Positions 1 to 7,693 are shown, counted from the stretch's first letter. The stretch is DNA of 64,000 nucleotides from Chryseobacterium senegalense (GCA_001403755.1 CYUH01000014.1:310001-374000); one strand, 5' to 3'. Made by a program: numbers and translations. The notes: generated by a model from the letters alone, not told the origin.

Positions 1-16
1 GAGTTATTGAAAAAGA

Positions 17-49
17 AAACCGCGATATGCAAAAAGCATATCGCGGTTT
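17..49 (-). terminator. Rho-independent terminator
   Basis: A perfect 14-bp stem (17-30 with 36-49) and AAAAA loop lies just downstream of the minus-strand YtxH-like gene. On the minus strand it is followed by a T-rich run. Confidence 0.8.
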
Positions 50-70
50 ATTTATATATGAAAACGATGT

Positions 71-313
71 TTAGTTTTGATTTACAGAATTTTGAGCTGA
101 AGTTTTTACTTCATCTACTTTATTTTGAACTTGTGAAGCTACATCGTTTGCTTTTGATTTCAAATCGCTTCCAAATTTGTTCAAATTGTCTTTTGCTGTG
201 TTTAATTTATCTTTAACAGCTTGTTTTTCTTCTGGTGTAGAATTTTTATACTTCCAAAATGCTAGTGCTCCTAGTCCTAATAGTGCAAGTAATCCGTTTC
301 TTTTAGTGCTCAT
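71..313 (-). CDS. YtxH-like small membrane protein
   Basis: An 80-residue protein with one hydrophobic segment near the N-terminus (about residues 7-22, rich in Gly, Leu and Ala), followed by a charged, Lys/Asp/Ala-rich amphipathic helical tail (about 28-78). This is the layout of YtxH-domain proteins, which are widespread general-stress or envelope-associated proteins without a defined biochemical role. It is predicted to sit in the inner membrane by its N-terminus. It is a single-gene unit closed by the hairpin at 17-49. The helical tail resembles that of the protein at 5238-5537, though that one lacks a membrane segment. The family assignment rests on architecture only. Confidence 0.65.
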   Translation of the reverse strand: MSTKRNGLLALLGLGALAFWKYKNSTPEEKQAVKDKLNTAKDNLNKFGSDLKSKANDVASQVQNKVDEVKTSAQNSVNQN

Positions 314-449
314 AATTTTAAGTTTTAAGTGATTTGTTTAAAAAATAATTTGATAATAATCTAATTGTAAAAAGCGTGCCATCTATTTATTAAAACATAT
401 AATATTTTGTTAAAATCTCTGTGAGTAGCTTAAGAGTATACAAAAAAAC

Positions 450-470
450 AAAAACAGGCATTCTGTTTTT
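450..470 (-). terminator. Terminator hairpin (second of two after pruA)
   Basis: An 8-bp stem (450-457 with 463-470) and 5-nt loop, followed on the minus strand by a T-run. It backs up the hairpin at 495-519. Confidence 0.55.
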
Positions 471-494
471 TCTTAAACAAATTACCATTAAGAA

Positions 495-519
495 AAACTC
501 TGCCAAAAAGACAGAGTTT
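495..519 (-). terminator. Terminator hairpin downstream of pruA
   Basis: Stem 495-502 with 512-519, loop of 9 nt, about 20 nt after the pruA stop codon. Confidence 0.65.
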
Positions 520-539
520 CAATTCGTTATGATTAGGGA

Positions 540-2165
540 TTAGCCTAAATAAGGGTACTTGTAATCTTTCGGAGAAACAAAAGTTTCTTTGATGCTTCTT
601 ACAGAAACCCATCTTAAAAGATTCATTTTAGAACCTGCTTTATCATTAGTTCCGGATGCTCTAGCTCCACCAAAAGGTTGCTGACCAACCACTGCACCGG
701 TAGGTTTATCGTTGATATAGAAGTTTCCAGCGGCATTTTCTAAAGCTTTGTAAGCCTCATCGATTGCGTAACGATCTTGTGCGAAAATCGATCCTGTAAG
801 TGAATATGGTGACGTTTCATCAACCAATTTCAATGTTTCTTCCCAATTTTGATCTTCATAAACATAAACGGAAAGAATTGGTCCGAAAATTTCTTCGCAA
901 ACCGATTCATATTTAGGGTTGGTGGTTTCGATTACAGTTGGTTCAACAAACCATCCTTTAGAATCGTCACATTTTCCACCAAAAATAATCTTAGCTTCTG
1001 GAGATTTTTCAGCTCTTTCAATATATCCTTTGCATTTTTCAAAAGAATTTTTGTCGATTACCGCATTGATAAAATTAGAAGGATCTTCCGGACTTCCCAT
1101 TTTCACGGTTTTCAATTGAGCTTCCATCGCTTTTTTCACATCATCCCAAAGAGATTTCGGAATATAAGCTCTAGAGGCTGCTGAACATTTCTGTCCTTGA
1201 TATTCGAAAGCTCCACGTACCAATCCTGTTGCAACCGCATCTACATTCGCAGATGGATGTACCATAACGAAGTCTTTACCTCCGGTTTCTCCTACAATTC
1301 TTGGGTATGTTTTGTATTGGTGAATGTTGTCGCCAATCATTTTCCACATTCCCTGAAATACTTTTGTTGAACCAGTAAAATGCAATCCAGCGAAATCCGG
1401 GTGTGCCAAAACTTTTTCAGCAGTTTCTTTACCATCTGTGAAAACCATATTGATTACGCCGGCAGGTAATCCAGCTTCGGTAAGAATATCCATGATGATT
1501 TTTGCCGAAAGAACTTGCTTATCCGAAGGTTTCCAAACCACCACATTTCCCATCATTGCCATACAAGTTGGTAAGTTTCCGGCAATTGCAGTAAAGTTAA
1601 AAGGCGTTACCGCAAAGCAAAAACCTTCCAAGGGACGGTATTCGGAGCGGTTCCAAATTCCAGCATCGGAAACCGGTTGCTCTGCATAAATTTCCGTCAT
1701 GAATTCAACATTATATCTTAAAAAATCGATGAATTCACACGCAGCGTCAATTTCAGCCTGATGAACATTTTTACTTTGCCCAATCATTGTAGCTGCATTG
1801 AGTTGGTCGCGGTACGGACCAGCGATTAAATCGGCCGCTTTCAGAAAAATAGACGCACGTTGTTCCCAACCCAGTTTATTCCACTTATCTTTCGCGGCAA
1901 GAGCGGTGTTAATGGCTTCGTCCACATGTTGCATATTACCTTTGTAATAAAAACCGAGGTCGTGCTGGTGATCCTGAGGAGAGCTTATCGAAATTTTTTC
2001 ATCAGATTTTACCTCTTTTCCATTGATGATCATCGGGATTTCTACCTTTTCTGCCCACATTTTTTTGTAGGTTGCTATTAAGGATTTCACTTCGGCAGAT
2101 CCTGGTTCGTAGGTTCTTACCGGTTCGTTCACTGCGAAAGGAACCTGCGAAATTGCTTTTGACAT
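540..2165 (-). CDS. pruA: L-glutamate gamma-semialdehyde dehydrogenase (P5C dehydrogenase)
   Basis: NAD-dependent aldehyde dehydrogenase that oxidises glutamate-5-semialdehyde (P5C) to glutamate, the second step of proline catabolism. The 541-residue length is normal for the stand-alone enzyme. The catalytic cysteine is Cys327 in GQKCSAASRAY and the general base is Glu293 in VGETGGKDF. The PWN-type signature region appears as AVTPFNFTA (about 185-193). The N-terminal stretch YEPGSAEVKSL is typical of Bacteroidetes PruA. There is no fused proline dehydrogenase domain and no prodh gene in the window. It is monocistronic, with a good upstream promoter and two downstream hairpins. Confidence 0.96.
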   Translation of the reverse strand: MSKAISQVPFAVNEPVRTYEPGSAEVKSLIATYKKMWAEKVEIPMIINGKEVKSDEKISISSPQDHQHDLGFYYKGNMQHVDEAINTALAAKDKWNKLGWEQRASIFLKAADLIAGPYRDQLNAATMIGQSKNVHQAEIDAACEFIDFLRYNVEFMTEIYAEQPVSDAGIWNRSEYRPLEGFCFAVTPFNFTAIAGNLPTCMAMMGNVVVWKPSDKQVLSAKIIMDILTEAGLPAGVINMVFTDGKETAEKVLAHPDFAGLHFTGSTKVFQGMWKMIGDNIHQYKTYPRIVGETGGKDFVMVHPSANVDAVATGLVRGAFEYQGQKCSAASRAYIPKSLWDDVKKAMEAQLKTVKMGSPEDPSNFINAVIDKNSFEKCKGYIERAEKSPEAKIIFGGKCDDSKGWFVEPTVIETTNPKYESVCEEIFGPILSVYVYEDQNWEETLKLVDETSPYSLTGSIFAQDRYAIDEAYKALENAAGNFYINDKPTGAVVGQQPFGGARASGTNDKAGSKMNLLRWVSVRSIKETFVSPKDYKYPYLG

Positions 2166-2200
2166 ATTTTTAATTTTTATAGATTTTTTTGTGAATGTTA

Positions 2201-2232
2201 CAAAGTTAGGTCAATTGTGGTAATGTTCCAAA
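2201..2232 (-). promoter_or_regulatory. Bacteroidetes-type promoter of pruA
   Basis: On the minus strand TTTG (2232-2229), a 20-nt spacer, then TAACTTTG (2208-2201), matching the TTTG/TAnnTTTG consensus. The leader before the ATG is roughly 30 nt. Confidence 0.7.
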
Positions 2233-2249
2233 AACTCTTGAAGGTGAAA

Positions 2250-2900
2250 TTATTGTTTCACCAAGATTTTGTCGCAAACAATATTGCTTAGTACGATTTC
2301 TTCTTCTTGAATTTTAACAAGCATTGATTTGTCGAATTTTTCAATGTTTAAAACTTTGATTTCTTTTCCTAAAACCAATTTTTTCTTATTTAAGAAGTTT
2401 AAAAAATCTTCATCGGTAATCGTAACAGCGGTGAAAACGACAGATTCTCCCAATTTGCAGTTGCTTAGTTTTTTTAGATCTTGGGCAATGATGTTTCCTT
2501 CTTTATCGGGAATGGGTTCACCATGTGGATCATATTTAGGATAATTCAGGAGTTCATCCATTTTATCGAAAAAAGTTTCGGAATGAATATGTTCCAGCTG
2601 TTCAGCGATTTCATGCACATTTTCCCAACCGAAATTCATTTTTTCCACCAGAAACATTTCCGTTAAACGATGTTTTCGAACAACCAAAGCAGCTTGTTTT
2701 TTTCCAGAATCTGTAATTTTCAAAGGTTTATAACTTTCGTAAATCACCCAGCCTTTTTCAGCGAATTTCTTCATCATGTTATTTACGCTCGGCATTTTCA
2801 CGCTCAAAATCTTGCTCAGTTCGTTGATGGTTACTGTATTATCAGTATTCATTAAGTGAAAAATGGCTTTTAGGTAATTTTCTTCGGTAAGGGAAATCAT
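2250..2900 (-). CDS. DtxR/MntR-family metal-dependent transcriptional regulator
   Basis: A 216-residue regulator with an N-terminal winged helix (about 1-65, starting MISLTEENYLKAIF), a metal-binding and dimerisation domain (about 66-140, including EMFLVEKMNFGWENVHEIAE and HIHSETFFDKMDELLNYP) and a C-terminal SH3-like FeoA-type domain (about 145-216). Family members bind DNA when loaded with Mn(II) or Fe(II) and control metal uptake. The reading frame extends 26 codons further upstream. I place the start at 2900 because family homology begins there, and because the extension would run through a -7 element and a terminator hairpin. No metal-uptake gene is adjacent, so its targets lie elsewhere. 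Mn versus Fe specificity cannot be told from sequence. Confidence 0.88.
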   Translation of the reverse strand: MISLTEENYLKAIFHLMNTDNTVTINELSKILSVKMPSVNNMMKKFAEKGWVIYESYKPLKITDSGKKQAALVVRKHRLTEMFLVEKMNFGWENVHEIAEQLEHIHSETFFDKMDELLNYPKYDPHGEPIPDKEGNIIAQDLKKLSNCKLGESVVFTAVTITDEDFLNFLNKKKLVLGKEIKVLNIEKFDKSMLVKIQEEEIVLSNIVCDKILVKQ

Positions 2901-2921
2901 TAAGTTAGATTGCTTGAAACA

Positions 2922-2929
2922 CAAATCTA
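2922..2929 (-). promoter_or_regulatory. -7 element of the DtxR/MntR-like gene
   Basis: Minus-strand TAGATTTG, 22 nt before the chosen ATG. No convincing -33 TTTG at the usual distance. It supports the start at 2900 rather than 2978. Confidence 0.5.
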
Positions 2930-2945
2930 ACAATAATATATCGAC

Positions 2946-3096
2946 AAAAAAAACGCACAAGGGGAATTGTGCGTTCATTAAACCTCTTAAAGATCACATT
3001 GTATTTAAAATTATGGGAAAACTTTAAAGAAAATGCGATGGTCTATTTTGGTCTAAATTATAAAATGGTTATTAGTTTTTTGTTTCTTTGTTTTTG
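2946..3096 (-). ncRNA. Candidate small RNA ending at a strong terminator
   Basis: The minus strand carries a textbook intrinsic terminator (9-bp stem 2952-2960/2967-2975, 6-nt loop, then eight T from 2953 to 2946). No coding gene lies upstream of it on that strand, because the next gene to the right points the other way. A near-consensus -7 element (CATCTTTG, 3109-3102) would start a transcript of about 150 nt. The 5' end is a guess, and the RNA family is not recognised. Confidence 0.35.
2952..2975 (-). terminator. Orphan intrinsic terminator
   Basis: Perfect 9-bp stem, loop GGGGAA, and an 8-nt T-run on the minus strand. It lies about 50 nt upstream of the DtxR/MntR-like start codon with no gene feeding into it. 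Confidence 0.75.
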
Positions 3097-3226
3097 TATT
3101 ACAAAGATGATCTAAAAATTGAATAAAACCTGGGGTTAAATAACCCTTTTTTGAGGGTTTAATCACCTTTTTTTCTAATTTTAACCACCTGGAATCTACG
3201 ATTCTCTTATTTCAATACTTTTTACA

Positions 3227-4255
3227 ATGAAAATTTCCTTTAAAAATGATTATTCAGAAGGTTGCCACCCTAGAATTTTAGAAGCTCTTACTGAATTGAA
3301 TTTTGAACAGCAAAATGGTTACGGGCTCGATGAGTACTCGAAAAATGCGGCGCAACTTATTCGGAATAAAATCAATGATCAAAAAGCGGAAGTGCATTTG
3401 GTTTCTGGTGGCACTCAGGCGAATTTAATTGTTATTTCTGCTTTTTTAAGACCGTATGAAAGCGTAATCGCTGCAGAAACTGGTCATATATTCACCAATG
3501 AAACCGGCGCCATAGAAGCAACCGGACACAAGGTACACGGAATTCCAACAGAAAATGGAAAATTGACACCCGAACATCTACAACAAGTTTTGGATCTTCA
3601 TACCAATATTCCGCATCAGGTGAAACCAAAATTGGTGTACATCTCGAATTCTACTGAGGTTGGAACAATTTATTCCAAGCAGGAACTGGCAGACTTGTCT
3701 GCTTTTTGCAAAAGTCATCAACTTTATCTTTTCATGGATGGTGCGAGGTTGGGACATGCTTTGACTGCGGAAACCAACGATTTGCGTATGCAAGATTTCG
3801 CAAAATATTGCGATGCTTTTTATCTCGGTGGAACCAAAAATGGCGCGTTGTTGGGTGAAGCTATCGTGATTTGTAATGAAGTTCTACAGCCGGACTTTGG
3901 CTTTCATTTAAAACAAAAGGGAGCGTTGCTAGCAAAAGGAAGACTTCTCGGAATTCAGTTTCAGGAATTGTTGAAAGAGGATTTGTACTTTGATTTGGCA
4001 AGAAATGCCAATGAAAAAGCGATGAAAATTAAAAACGCATTTGAAGAAAAGGGATGTACATTTTTAACAGAAACTTTTACCAATCAAATTTTTCCCATTT
4101 TATCACAAAAACAAATTGAAAAATTGGCAGATAAATTCGATTTTTACATTTGGAAAAAAGTTAATGAACAACAATCAGCGATTCGAATTATCACTTCTTG
4201 GGCAACTACGCATGAGATAACAGAATTGTTTGTAAAGGAGATTGAGGAATTGTAA
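3227..4255 (+). CDS. ltaE: Low-specificity L-threonine aldolase
   Basis: A PLP-dependent fold-type I enzyme that cleaves L-threonine or L-allo-threonine to glycine and acetaldehyde. The 342 residues match the family length. The PLP lysine is Lys204 in YLGGTKNGALLG, Asp171 in MDGARLGHAL binds the pyridine nitrogen, and SGGTQAN (60-66) holds the phosphate. Related beta-eliminating lyases share the fold, but the GGTKNG motif favours the aldolase group. It is a single gene with no clear TAnnTTTG element upstream. The leader carries a small hairpin plus T-run at 3133-3152. It is closed by a bidirectional terminator shared with fabI. Confidence 0.9.
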   Translation: MKISFKNDYSEGCHPRILEALTELNFEQQNGYGLDEYSKNAAQLIRNKINDQKAEVHLVSGGTQANLIVISAFLRPYESVIAAETGHIFTNETGAIEATGHKVHGIPTENGKLTPEHLQQVLDLHTNIPHQVKPKLVYISNSTEVGTIYSKQELADLSAFCKSHQLYLFMDGARLGHALTAETNDLRMQDFAKYCDAFYLGGTKNGALLGEAIVICNEVLQPDFGFHLKQKGALLAKGRLLGIQFQELLKEDLYFDLARNANEKAMKIKNAFEEKGCTFLTETFTNQIFPILSQKQIEKLADKFDFYIWKKVNEQQSAIRIITSWATTHEITELFVKEIEEL

Positions 4256-4275
4256 AAATTGGAGATTTTAAAAAA

Positions 4276-4305
4276 AAAATCCGCTCCAAAAAAAGAGCGG
4301 ATTTT
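4276..4305. terminator. Bidirectional terminator between ltaE and fabI
   Basis: 11-bp stem (4276-4286 with 4295-4305), A-rich loop, and A/T tracts on both sides, between convergent genes. Confidence 0.75.
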
Positions 4306-4325
4306 CATTTGATCAATTGTTTCTA

Positions 4326-5135
4326 TTATAAATCTTCAAATTTATCAACGATTTTCTGTGAAACTCCGGTGTTGCTGAACCCTCCATCGTGGAATAGGTT
4401 CTGCATTGTAACTTTTCTGGTAAGATCCGAGAAAAGACTCACACAATAGTTTGCACAATCCAGCGCATCGGCATTTCCCAGTGGAGACATGCTGTCAGCG
4501 AAATTGAAAAATCCGCTGATTCCCTTCACTCCGGCTCCAGCCTTGGTCATTACAGGAGATTGTGAAATGGTGTTTACGCGCACTTTTCTTTCTCCCCAAT
4601 AATATCCGAAACTTCTTGCAATACTTTCAAGATATGATTTATTATCGGCCATATCTCCGTAATTTGGGAAAGTTCGTTGTGCAGCGATATAAGTTAATGC
4701 AAGGATAGAACCCCATTCGTTCATGATGTTTCTGTCCCAAGCTGCTTTCATTACTTTGTGAAAAGAAACTGACGACACATCCCAACCTTTTTCTAGGAAA
4801 TCATAATTAAGGTCGGTATATGGCTTTCCTTTTCTAATGTTTACGGACATTCCAATGGAGTGCAGGATGAAATCGATTTTGCCGAATTTTTCTTCAGCAT
4901 GTGCAAAGAGTTTATTTAAATCTTCCACTGATGTGGCATCTGCCGGAACAACATCTGAACCTGTTTTTTTTGCCAACTCATCTATTTCTCCCATTCTCAT
5001 AGCGATAGGAGCGTTTGATAAGATAAATTCAGCTCCTTCCTCGTGGCATCTTTCGGCAACTTTCCATGCAATCGACTGATCGTTCAGCGCACCGAAAATA
5101 ATTCCTTTTTTGCCTTTTAATAATCCGTATGACAT
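4326..5135 (-). CDS. fabI: Enoyl-[acyl-carrier-protein] reductase (NADH), FabI type
   Basis: Reduces trans-2-enoyl-ACP in the last step of each fatty-acid elongation cycle. It is a Rossmann-fold short-chain dehydrogenase-like protein of 269 residues. The N-terminal nucleotide motif is GIIFGALNDQSIAW (about 11-24). The active-site residues are Tyr149, Tyr159 and Lys166, with the Tyr-x6-Lys spacing of FabI (NYGDMADNK). FabI is the triclosan-sensitive isozyme. The open frame continues 21 codons upstream, but homology starts at MSYGLLKGKKG, and a -7 element lies inside the extension at 5153-5160, so I set the start at 5135. Confidence 0.94.
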   Translation of the reverse strand: MSYGLLKGKKGIIFGALNDQSIAWKVAERCHEEGAEFILSNAPIAMRMGEIDELAKKTGSDVVPADATSVEDLNKLFAHAEEKFGKIDFILHSIGMSVNIRKGKPYTDLNYDFLEKGWDVSSVSFHKVMKAAWDRNIMNEWGSILALTYIAAQRTFPNYGDMADNKSYLESIARSFGYYWGERKVRVNTISQSPVMTKAGAGVKGISGFFNFADSMSPLGNADALDCANYCVSLFSDLTRKVTMQNLFHDGGFSNTGVSQKIVDKFEDL

Positions 5136-5152
5136 AATATTATTATTTTTCA

Positions 5153-5160
5153 CAAATTTA
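5153..5160 (-). promoter_or_regulatory. -7 element of fabI
   Basis: Minus-strand TAAATTTG, 18 nt before the fabI ATG. No clear -33 match. Confidence 0.5.
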
Positions 5161-5181
5161 AAATATTTATTGTTTTCAGCA

Positions 5182-5214
5182 TAAAAAAAGAAACCCAAAT
5201 TTCTTTAGGTTTCT
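5182..5214 (-). terminator. Terminator of the helical-repeat protein gene
   Basis: 7-bp stem (5189-5195 with 5208-5214) followed on the minus strand by a T-run, between this gene and fabI. Confidence 0.6.
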
Positions 5215-5237
5215 CTTTTTTAGTGTAAATTTCTCTG

Positions 5238-5537
5238 TTAATTGGTAGCCTTTCTTACTTCGGCTTTTGCATCCTCAGCAGCATCTTTGGTTTTCTCCCA
5301 AGTATTGTCTGCCAAATCTTTTGTTTTTTCCCAAGCATCAGAAACAGCATCTTTAGTATCTTCCCAAGCGTCGGAAACATTTGCTTTGGCTCTTTCTAAC
5401 CAACCTTCAGCGGTCGGTTCAGCGTTTTTTTCTTTTTGCTCGCGGATATAATCTTTTGCTCTATCAGCATAATCGTTTACGGTCCATTTTACGTCGTTCA
5501 CTGCATCTTCCGCTTTGTTGAAATCTTGTCTGTCCAT
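5238..5537 (-). CDS. Small helical repeat protein, LEA/apolipoprotein-like
   Basis: A 99-residue, highly charged protein with no signal peptide or membrane segment. From about residue 55 it is built of imperfect 11-residue units: SDAWEDTKDAV, SDAWEKTKDLA, DNTWEKTKDAA. Each unit has a Trp at the same place in an Asp/Lys/Ala background. Such 11-mer amphipathic repeats occur in LEA-like stress proteins and lipid-surface-binding proteins. A role in stress or membrane-surface protection is inference. It is monocistronic with its own terminator. The repeat is visible in the DNA as related units of about 33 bp. Confidence 0.7.
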   Translation of the reverse strand: MDRQDFNKAEDAVNDVKWTVNDYADRAKDYIREQKEKNAEPTAEGWLERAKANVSDAWEDTKDAVSDAWEKTKDLADNTWEKTKDAAEDAKAEVRKATN

Positions 5538-5686
5538 AATAATATTTTTTTTAGTTAGTAATTGGTGAAAAATTAATTTGATATTATGTTAATTTGCAAC
5601 ATTTGTTCCTAAACTTTTAAATAGAAGTTAAATTTTATATAAATTTTTCTTAAATCTCCAATTTTGAGTTGTAATAAGCAGATAAT

Positions 5687-5717
5687 TTTGAATTAAGCCG
5701 ATCAAAAACTATATTTG
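5687..5717 (+). promoter_or_regulatory. Promoter of tag, predicted leaderless
   Basis: TTTG (5687-5690), 19-nt spacer, TATATTTG (5710-5717), an ideal Bacteroidetes promoter. Only 4 nt separate the -7 element from the ATG at 5722. Confidence 0.75.
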
Positions 5718-5721
5718 GTTC

Positions 5722-6282
5722 ATGGAAAAAATTCGTTGTGCGTGGTGCGAAAAGGATGATTCATACAGAGCTTATCACGATCAGGAATGGGGAAAGCCCG
5801 TTTATGATGACAAAACTTTATTTGAATTTTTGGTTCTGGAGAGTTTCCAGGCAGGATTGTCCTGGTACACGATATTGAAAAGGCGTGAAAATTTCAAGAA
5901 AGCCTTTGATGATTATAATTATCGAAAAATTGTAGCGTATGACGACGTAAAGGTGGAAGAGTTGATGCAAAATTCCGGGATTATTCGTAATCGCCTGAAA
6001 ATTTTGGCAACAGTTAATAATGCGACAAGGTTTATGGAAGTTCAGAAAGAGTTTGGCAGCTTCTCGGAATACATCTGGAGTTTTGTAGGCGGAACACCAA
6101 TCATTAATCATTTTTCAGAATTAAAAGAAGTTCCTGCGACAACAGAAATTTCTGATGCCTTAGCAAAAGACTTAAAGAAAAGAGGTTTTAAATTTCTTGG
6201 ATCTACTGTGATTTATGCTTACATGCAAGCTACGGGAATGGTGAATGATCATGTTCAGGATTGCTGGGTGAGAAATCAGTAA
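5722..6282 (+). CDS. tag: DNA-3-methyladenine glycosylase I
   Basis: Excises 3-methyladenine from alkylated DNA to start base excision repair. The 186 residues match the Tag family. The structural zinc ligands of Tag are all present: Cys6 in RCAWCEKD, His19 in YHDQEWG, and His177 and Cys181 in NDHVQDC. The helix-hairpin-helix-like core SFQAGLSWYTILKRR follows. It is a single gene with a near-ideal promoter whose -7 element ends 4 nt before the ATG, so the mRNA is probably leaderless. It is not next to an ada or alkA gene, so no adaptive-response operon is visible. Confidence 0.95.
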   Translation: MEKIRCAWCEKDDSYRAYHDQEWGKPVYDDKTLFEFLVLESFQAGLSWYTILKRRENFKKAFDDYNYRKIVAYDDVKVEELMQNSGIIRNRLKILATVNNATRFMEVQKEFGSFSEYIWSFVGGTPIINHFSELKEVPATTEISDALAKDLKKRGFKFLGSTVIYAYMQATGMVNDHVQDCWVRNQ

Positions 6283-6310
6283 AAAATGCGGCTCCACTAA
6301 GCCGCATTTT
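6283..6310. terminator. Bidirectional terminator between tag and the phosphorylase gene
   Basis: Perfect 11-bp stem (6283-6293 with 6300-6310), loop CCACTA, A and T tracts on both sides, between convergent genes. Confidence 0.85.
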
Positions 6311-6326
6311 ATTTTTAAGTTTTTTT

Positions 6327-7181
6327 TTATTTGATGATCCGCTCCAAAACCCATTCAATCATGTTTTTTTCTGAAGCGTGATGATCTGCAGAGAATTCGC
6401 CACGTCTTCTGTTAGCTATCACGCAATTTACGGTTAAAGCTTTGTGGCCTAATAGTTTGGAAAGTCCGTAAATCGCGGAAGTTTCCATTTCGAAATTGGT
6501 TACACCCAAATCGTTTAAAGTTTCCAAAAACTGATCATCTAAAGCTTTCAATCGCAATTGTCTTCCCTGCGGAGCGTAGAAACCCGGGAAAGTTGCTGTA
6601 TTACCGTGGTATTTTGCGTCCTTATAATAATCGGAAATATCTTCCGCCCAGTCAGAAAAATAAAGCATTGGCTTGATTCTTTGGTAAGGGAATTTTTCAA
6701 GAAAATTTCTAGAGAAGTCGTTTTCGAATTGGTAATCTTGGTAGAAATGCAGCAACCCATCTAATCCGACAACGTTTTGCGTTACAAGCATATTATCCAC
6801 TTCAACATCGGGGTTTACGCTTCCACAGGTTCCTAAACGGAAAAGCTGAAGTGCTTTGTGTTCGCCTTTGAATTCTTTTTCTTTAAGATCAATATTCACC
6901 AACGCATCAAGTTCGTTCATCACGATATCAATATTTTCCGTTCCGATTCCCGTGGACATTACTGTAATTCTTTCTCCGCGCAAAGTTCCGGTGTGGGTAT
7001 AAAATTCCCTTTTATTCTTTTTAATTTCAATTGTGTCGAAATATTTTGAAACTTTTGGTACACGGTCCGGATCACCCACCAATATTATTTTTTCGGCAAT
7101 ATCTTCCGGCAAAAGGTTGAGGTGATAAACGCCTCCGTCGGCATTAAGCACCAATTCGGAAGCCGCTAGTTTATTAATCAT
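6327..7181 (-). CDS. Nucleoside phosphorylase (uridine phosphorylase-like)
   Basis: PNP/UDP family I phosphorylase that splits nucleosides to base and (deoxy)ribose-1-phosphate for salvage. At 284 residues it is slightly longer than E. coli Udp. Motifs include the phosphate-binding VGDPDRVPKV (about 36-45), LGTCGSVNPDVEVDN, and the ribose-binding NFEMETSAIYGLS near residue 230. The family and the uridine phosphorylase subgroup are likely. Exact substrate (uridine versus purine nucleosides) is uncertain. It stands alone between the tag terminator and the SUI1 terminator, and no clear -7 element was found upstream. Confidence 0.88.
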   Translation of the reverse strand: MINKLAASELVLNADGGVYHLNLLPEDIAEKIILVGDPDRVPKVSKYFDTIEIKKNKREFYTHTGTLRGERITVMSTGIGTENIDIVMNELDALVNIDLKEKEFKGEHKALQLFRLGTCGSVNPDVEVDNMLVTQNVVGLDGLLHFYQDYQFENDFSRNFLEKFPYQRIKPMLYFSDWAEDISDYYKDAKYHGNTATFPGFYAPQGRQLRLKALDDQFLETLNDLGVTNFEMETSAIYGLSKLLGHKALTVNCVIANRRRGEFSADHHASEKNMIEWVLERIIK

Positions 7182-7203
7182 ATTTTTATATTTTAAATTA
7201 AAA

Positions 7204-7228
7204 AAAATCCTTTCGGAAAAAGGATTTT
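7204..7228 (-). terminator. Terminator of the SUI1-like gene
   Basis: 10-bp perfect stem (7204-7213 with 7219-7228) with a 5-nt loop, followed on the minus strand by a T-run. Confidence 0.7.
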
Positions 7229-7270
7229 AAAGGTAAGGAGTTTTTTTGTTCTATTAAAATTTATTAGTAA

Positions 7271-7594
7271 TTATCCTCCAACTCTTTTGGTTTTGTAGCC
7301 CATTTCCTGAAGGATCTTCATGATTTTATCACGGTTATCTCCTTGAATAACAACGATTCCGTCTTTTTCCGAACCGCCAATTCCCAAAGTTGTTTTTATT
7401 TTTTTTGAGATGGTTTTCAATTCCTCATCCCCGCCTTCAAAACCTTCGATTAACGTCACGGGCTTTCCGTTTCTGCCTTTTTTTTCAAATTTGCATACCA
7501 AAGGTTCTTTCTGAACGAATTTTTCTTCCGGCATTTCAAAGTCTTGCTCTTCATGTTCAGGGAATAGGTTTTTCAGCTGATCTCGTAAATCCAT
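7271..7594 (-). CDS. SUI1/YciH-family translation factor
   Basis: A 107-residue protein with a C-terminal eIF1/SUI1 domain (about 35-107). It shows GRNGKPVTLIEGFEG, the LGIGGSEKDGIVVIQGD segment and the end KILQEMGYKTKRVGG, all typical of bacterial YciH. Archaeal and eukaryotic relatives police start-codon selection. The bacterial role is less clear. Here it may be relevant that several neighbouring mRNAs, including its own, look leaderless: TAATTTTG ends 4 nt before the ATG. Confidence 0.9.
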   Translation of the reverse strand: MDLRDQLKNLFPEHEEQDFEMPEEKFVQKEPLVCKFEKKGRNGKPVTLIEGFEGGDEELKTISKKIKTTLGIGGSEKDGIVVIQGDNRDKIMKILQEMGYKTKRVGG

Positions 7595-7598
7595 GCAA

Positions 7599-7606
7599 CA
7601 AAATTA
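7599..7606 (-). promoter_or_regulatory. -7 element of the SUI1-like gene, predicted leaderless
   Basis: Minus-strand TAATTTTG, 4-nt spacer, then ATG at 7594. No clear -33 element. Confidence 0.5.
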
Positions 7607-7693
7607 ATAAAATTTATGTCTTTCTTGTGCTGAAGTGGTCAATTTGAAAGCTTTTTTATGCTAATTTTTTGTTAAATCAATTTTTTGGTTCGG

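Larger units (their letters stand above)
2901..3226. other. 326-nt intergenic region with signals but no gene
   Basis: This gap between divergent genes holds the regulator's -7 element (2922-2929), a strong minus-strand terminator hairpin (2952-2975), a direct repeat of GGTCTA at 3040-3045 and 3050-3055, and a small hairpin followed by a T-run (3133-3152). I found no convincing open frame. A minus-strand transcript ending at the hairpin would be non-coding or a leader. Confidence 0.6.

Noticed and set aside
849..1184. Plus-strand open frame of 111 codons
   Set aside because: It lies fully inside pruA on the opposite strand and has no family-like features.
2901..2978. N-terminal extension of the DtxR/MntR-like frame
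   Set aside because: It crosses a -7 element and a terminator hairpin, and family homology begins at the internal ATG.
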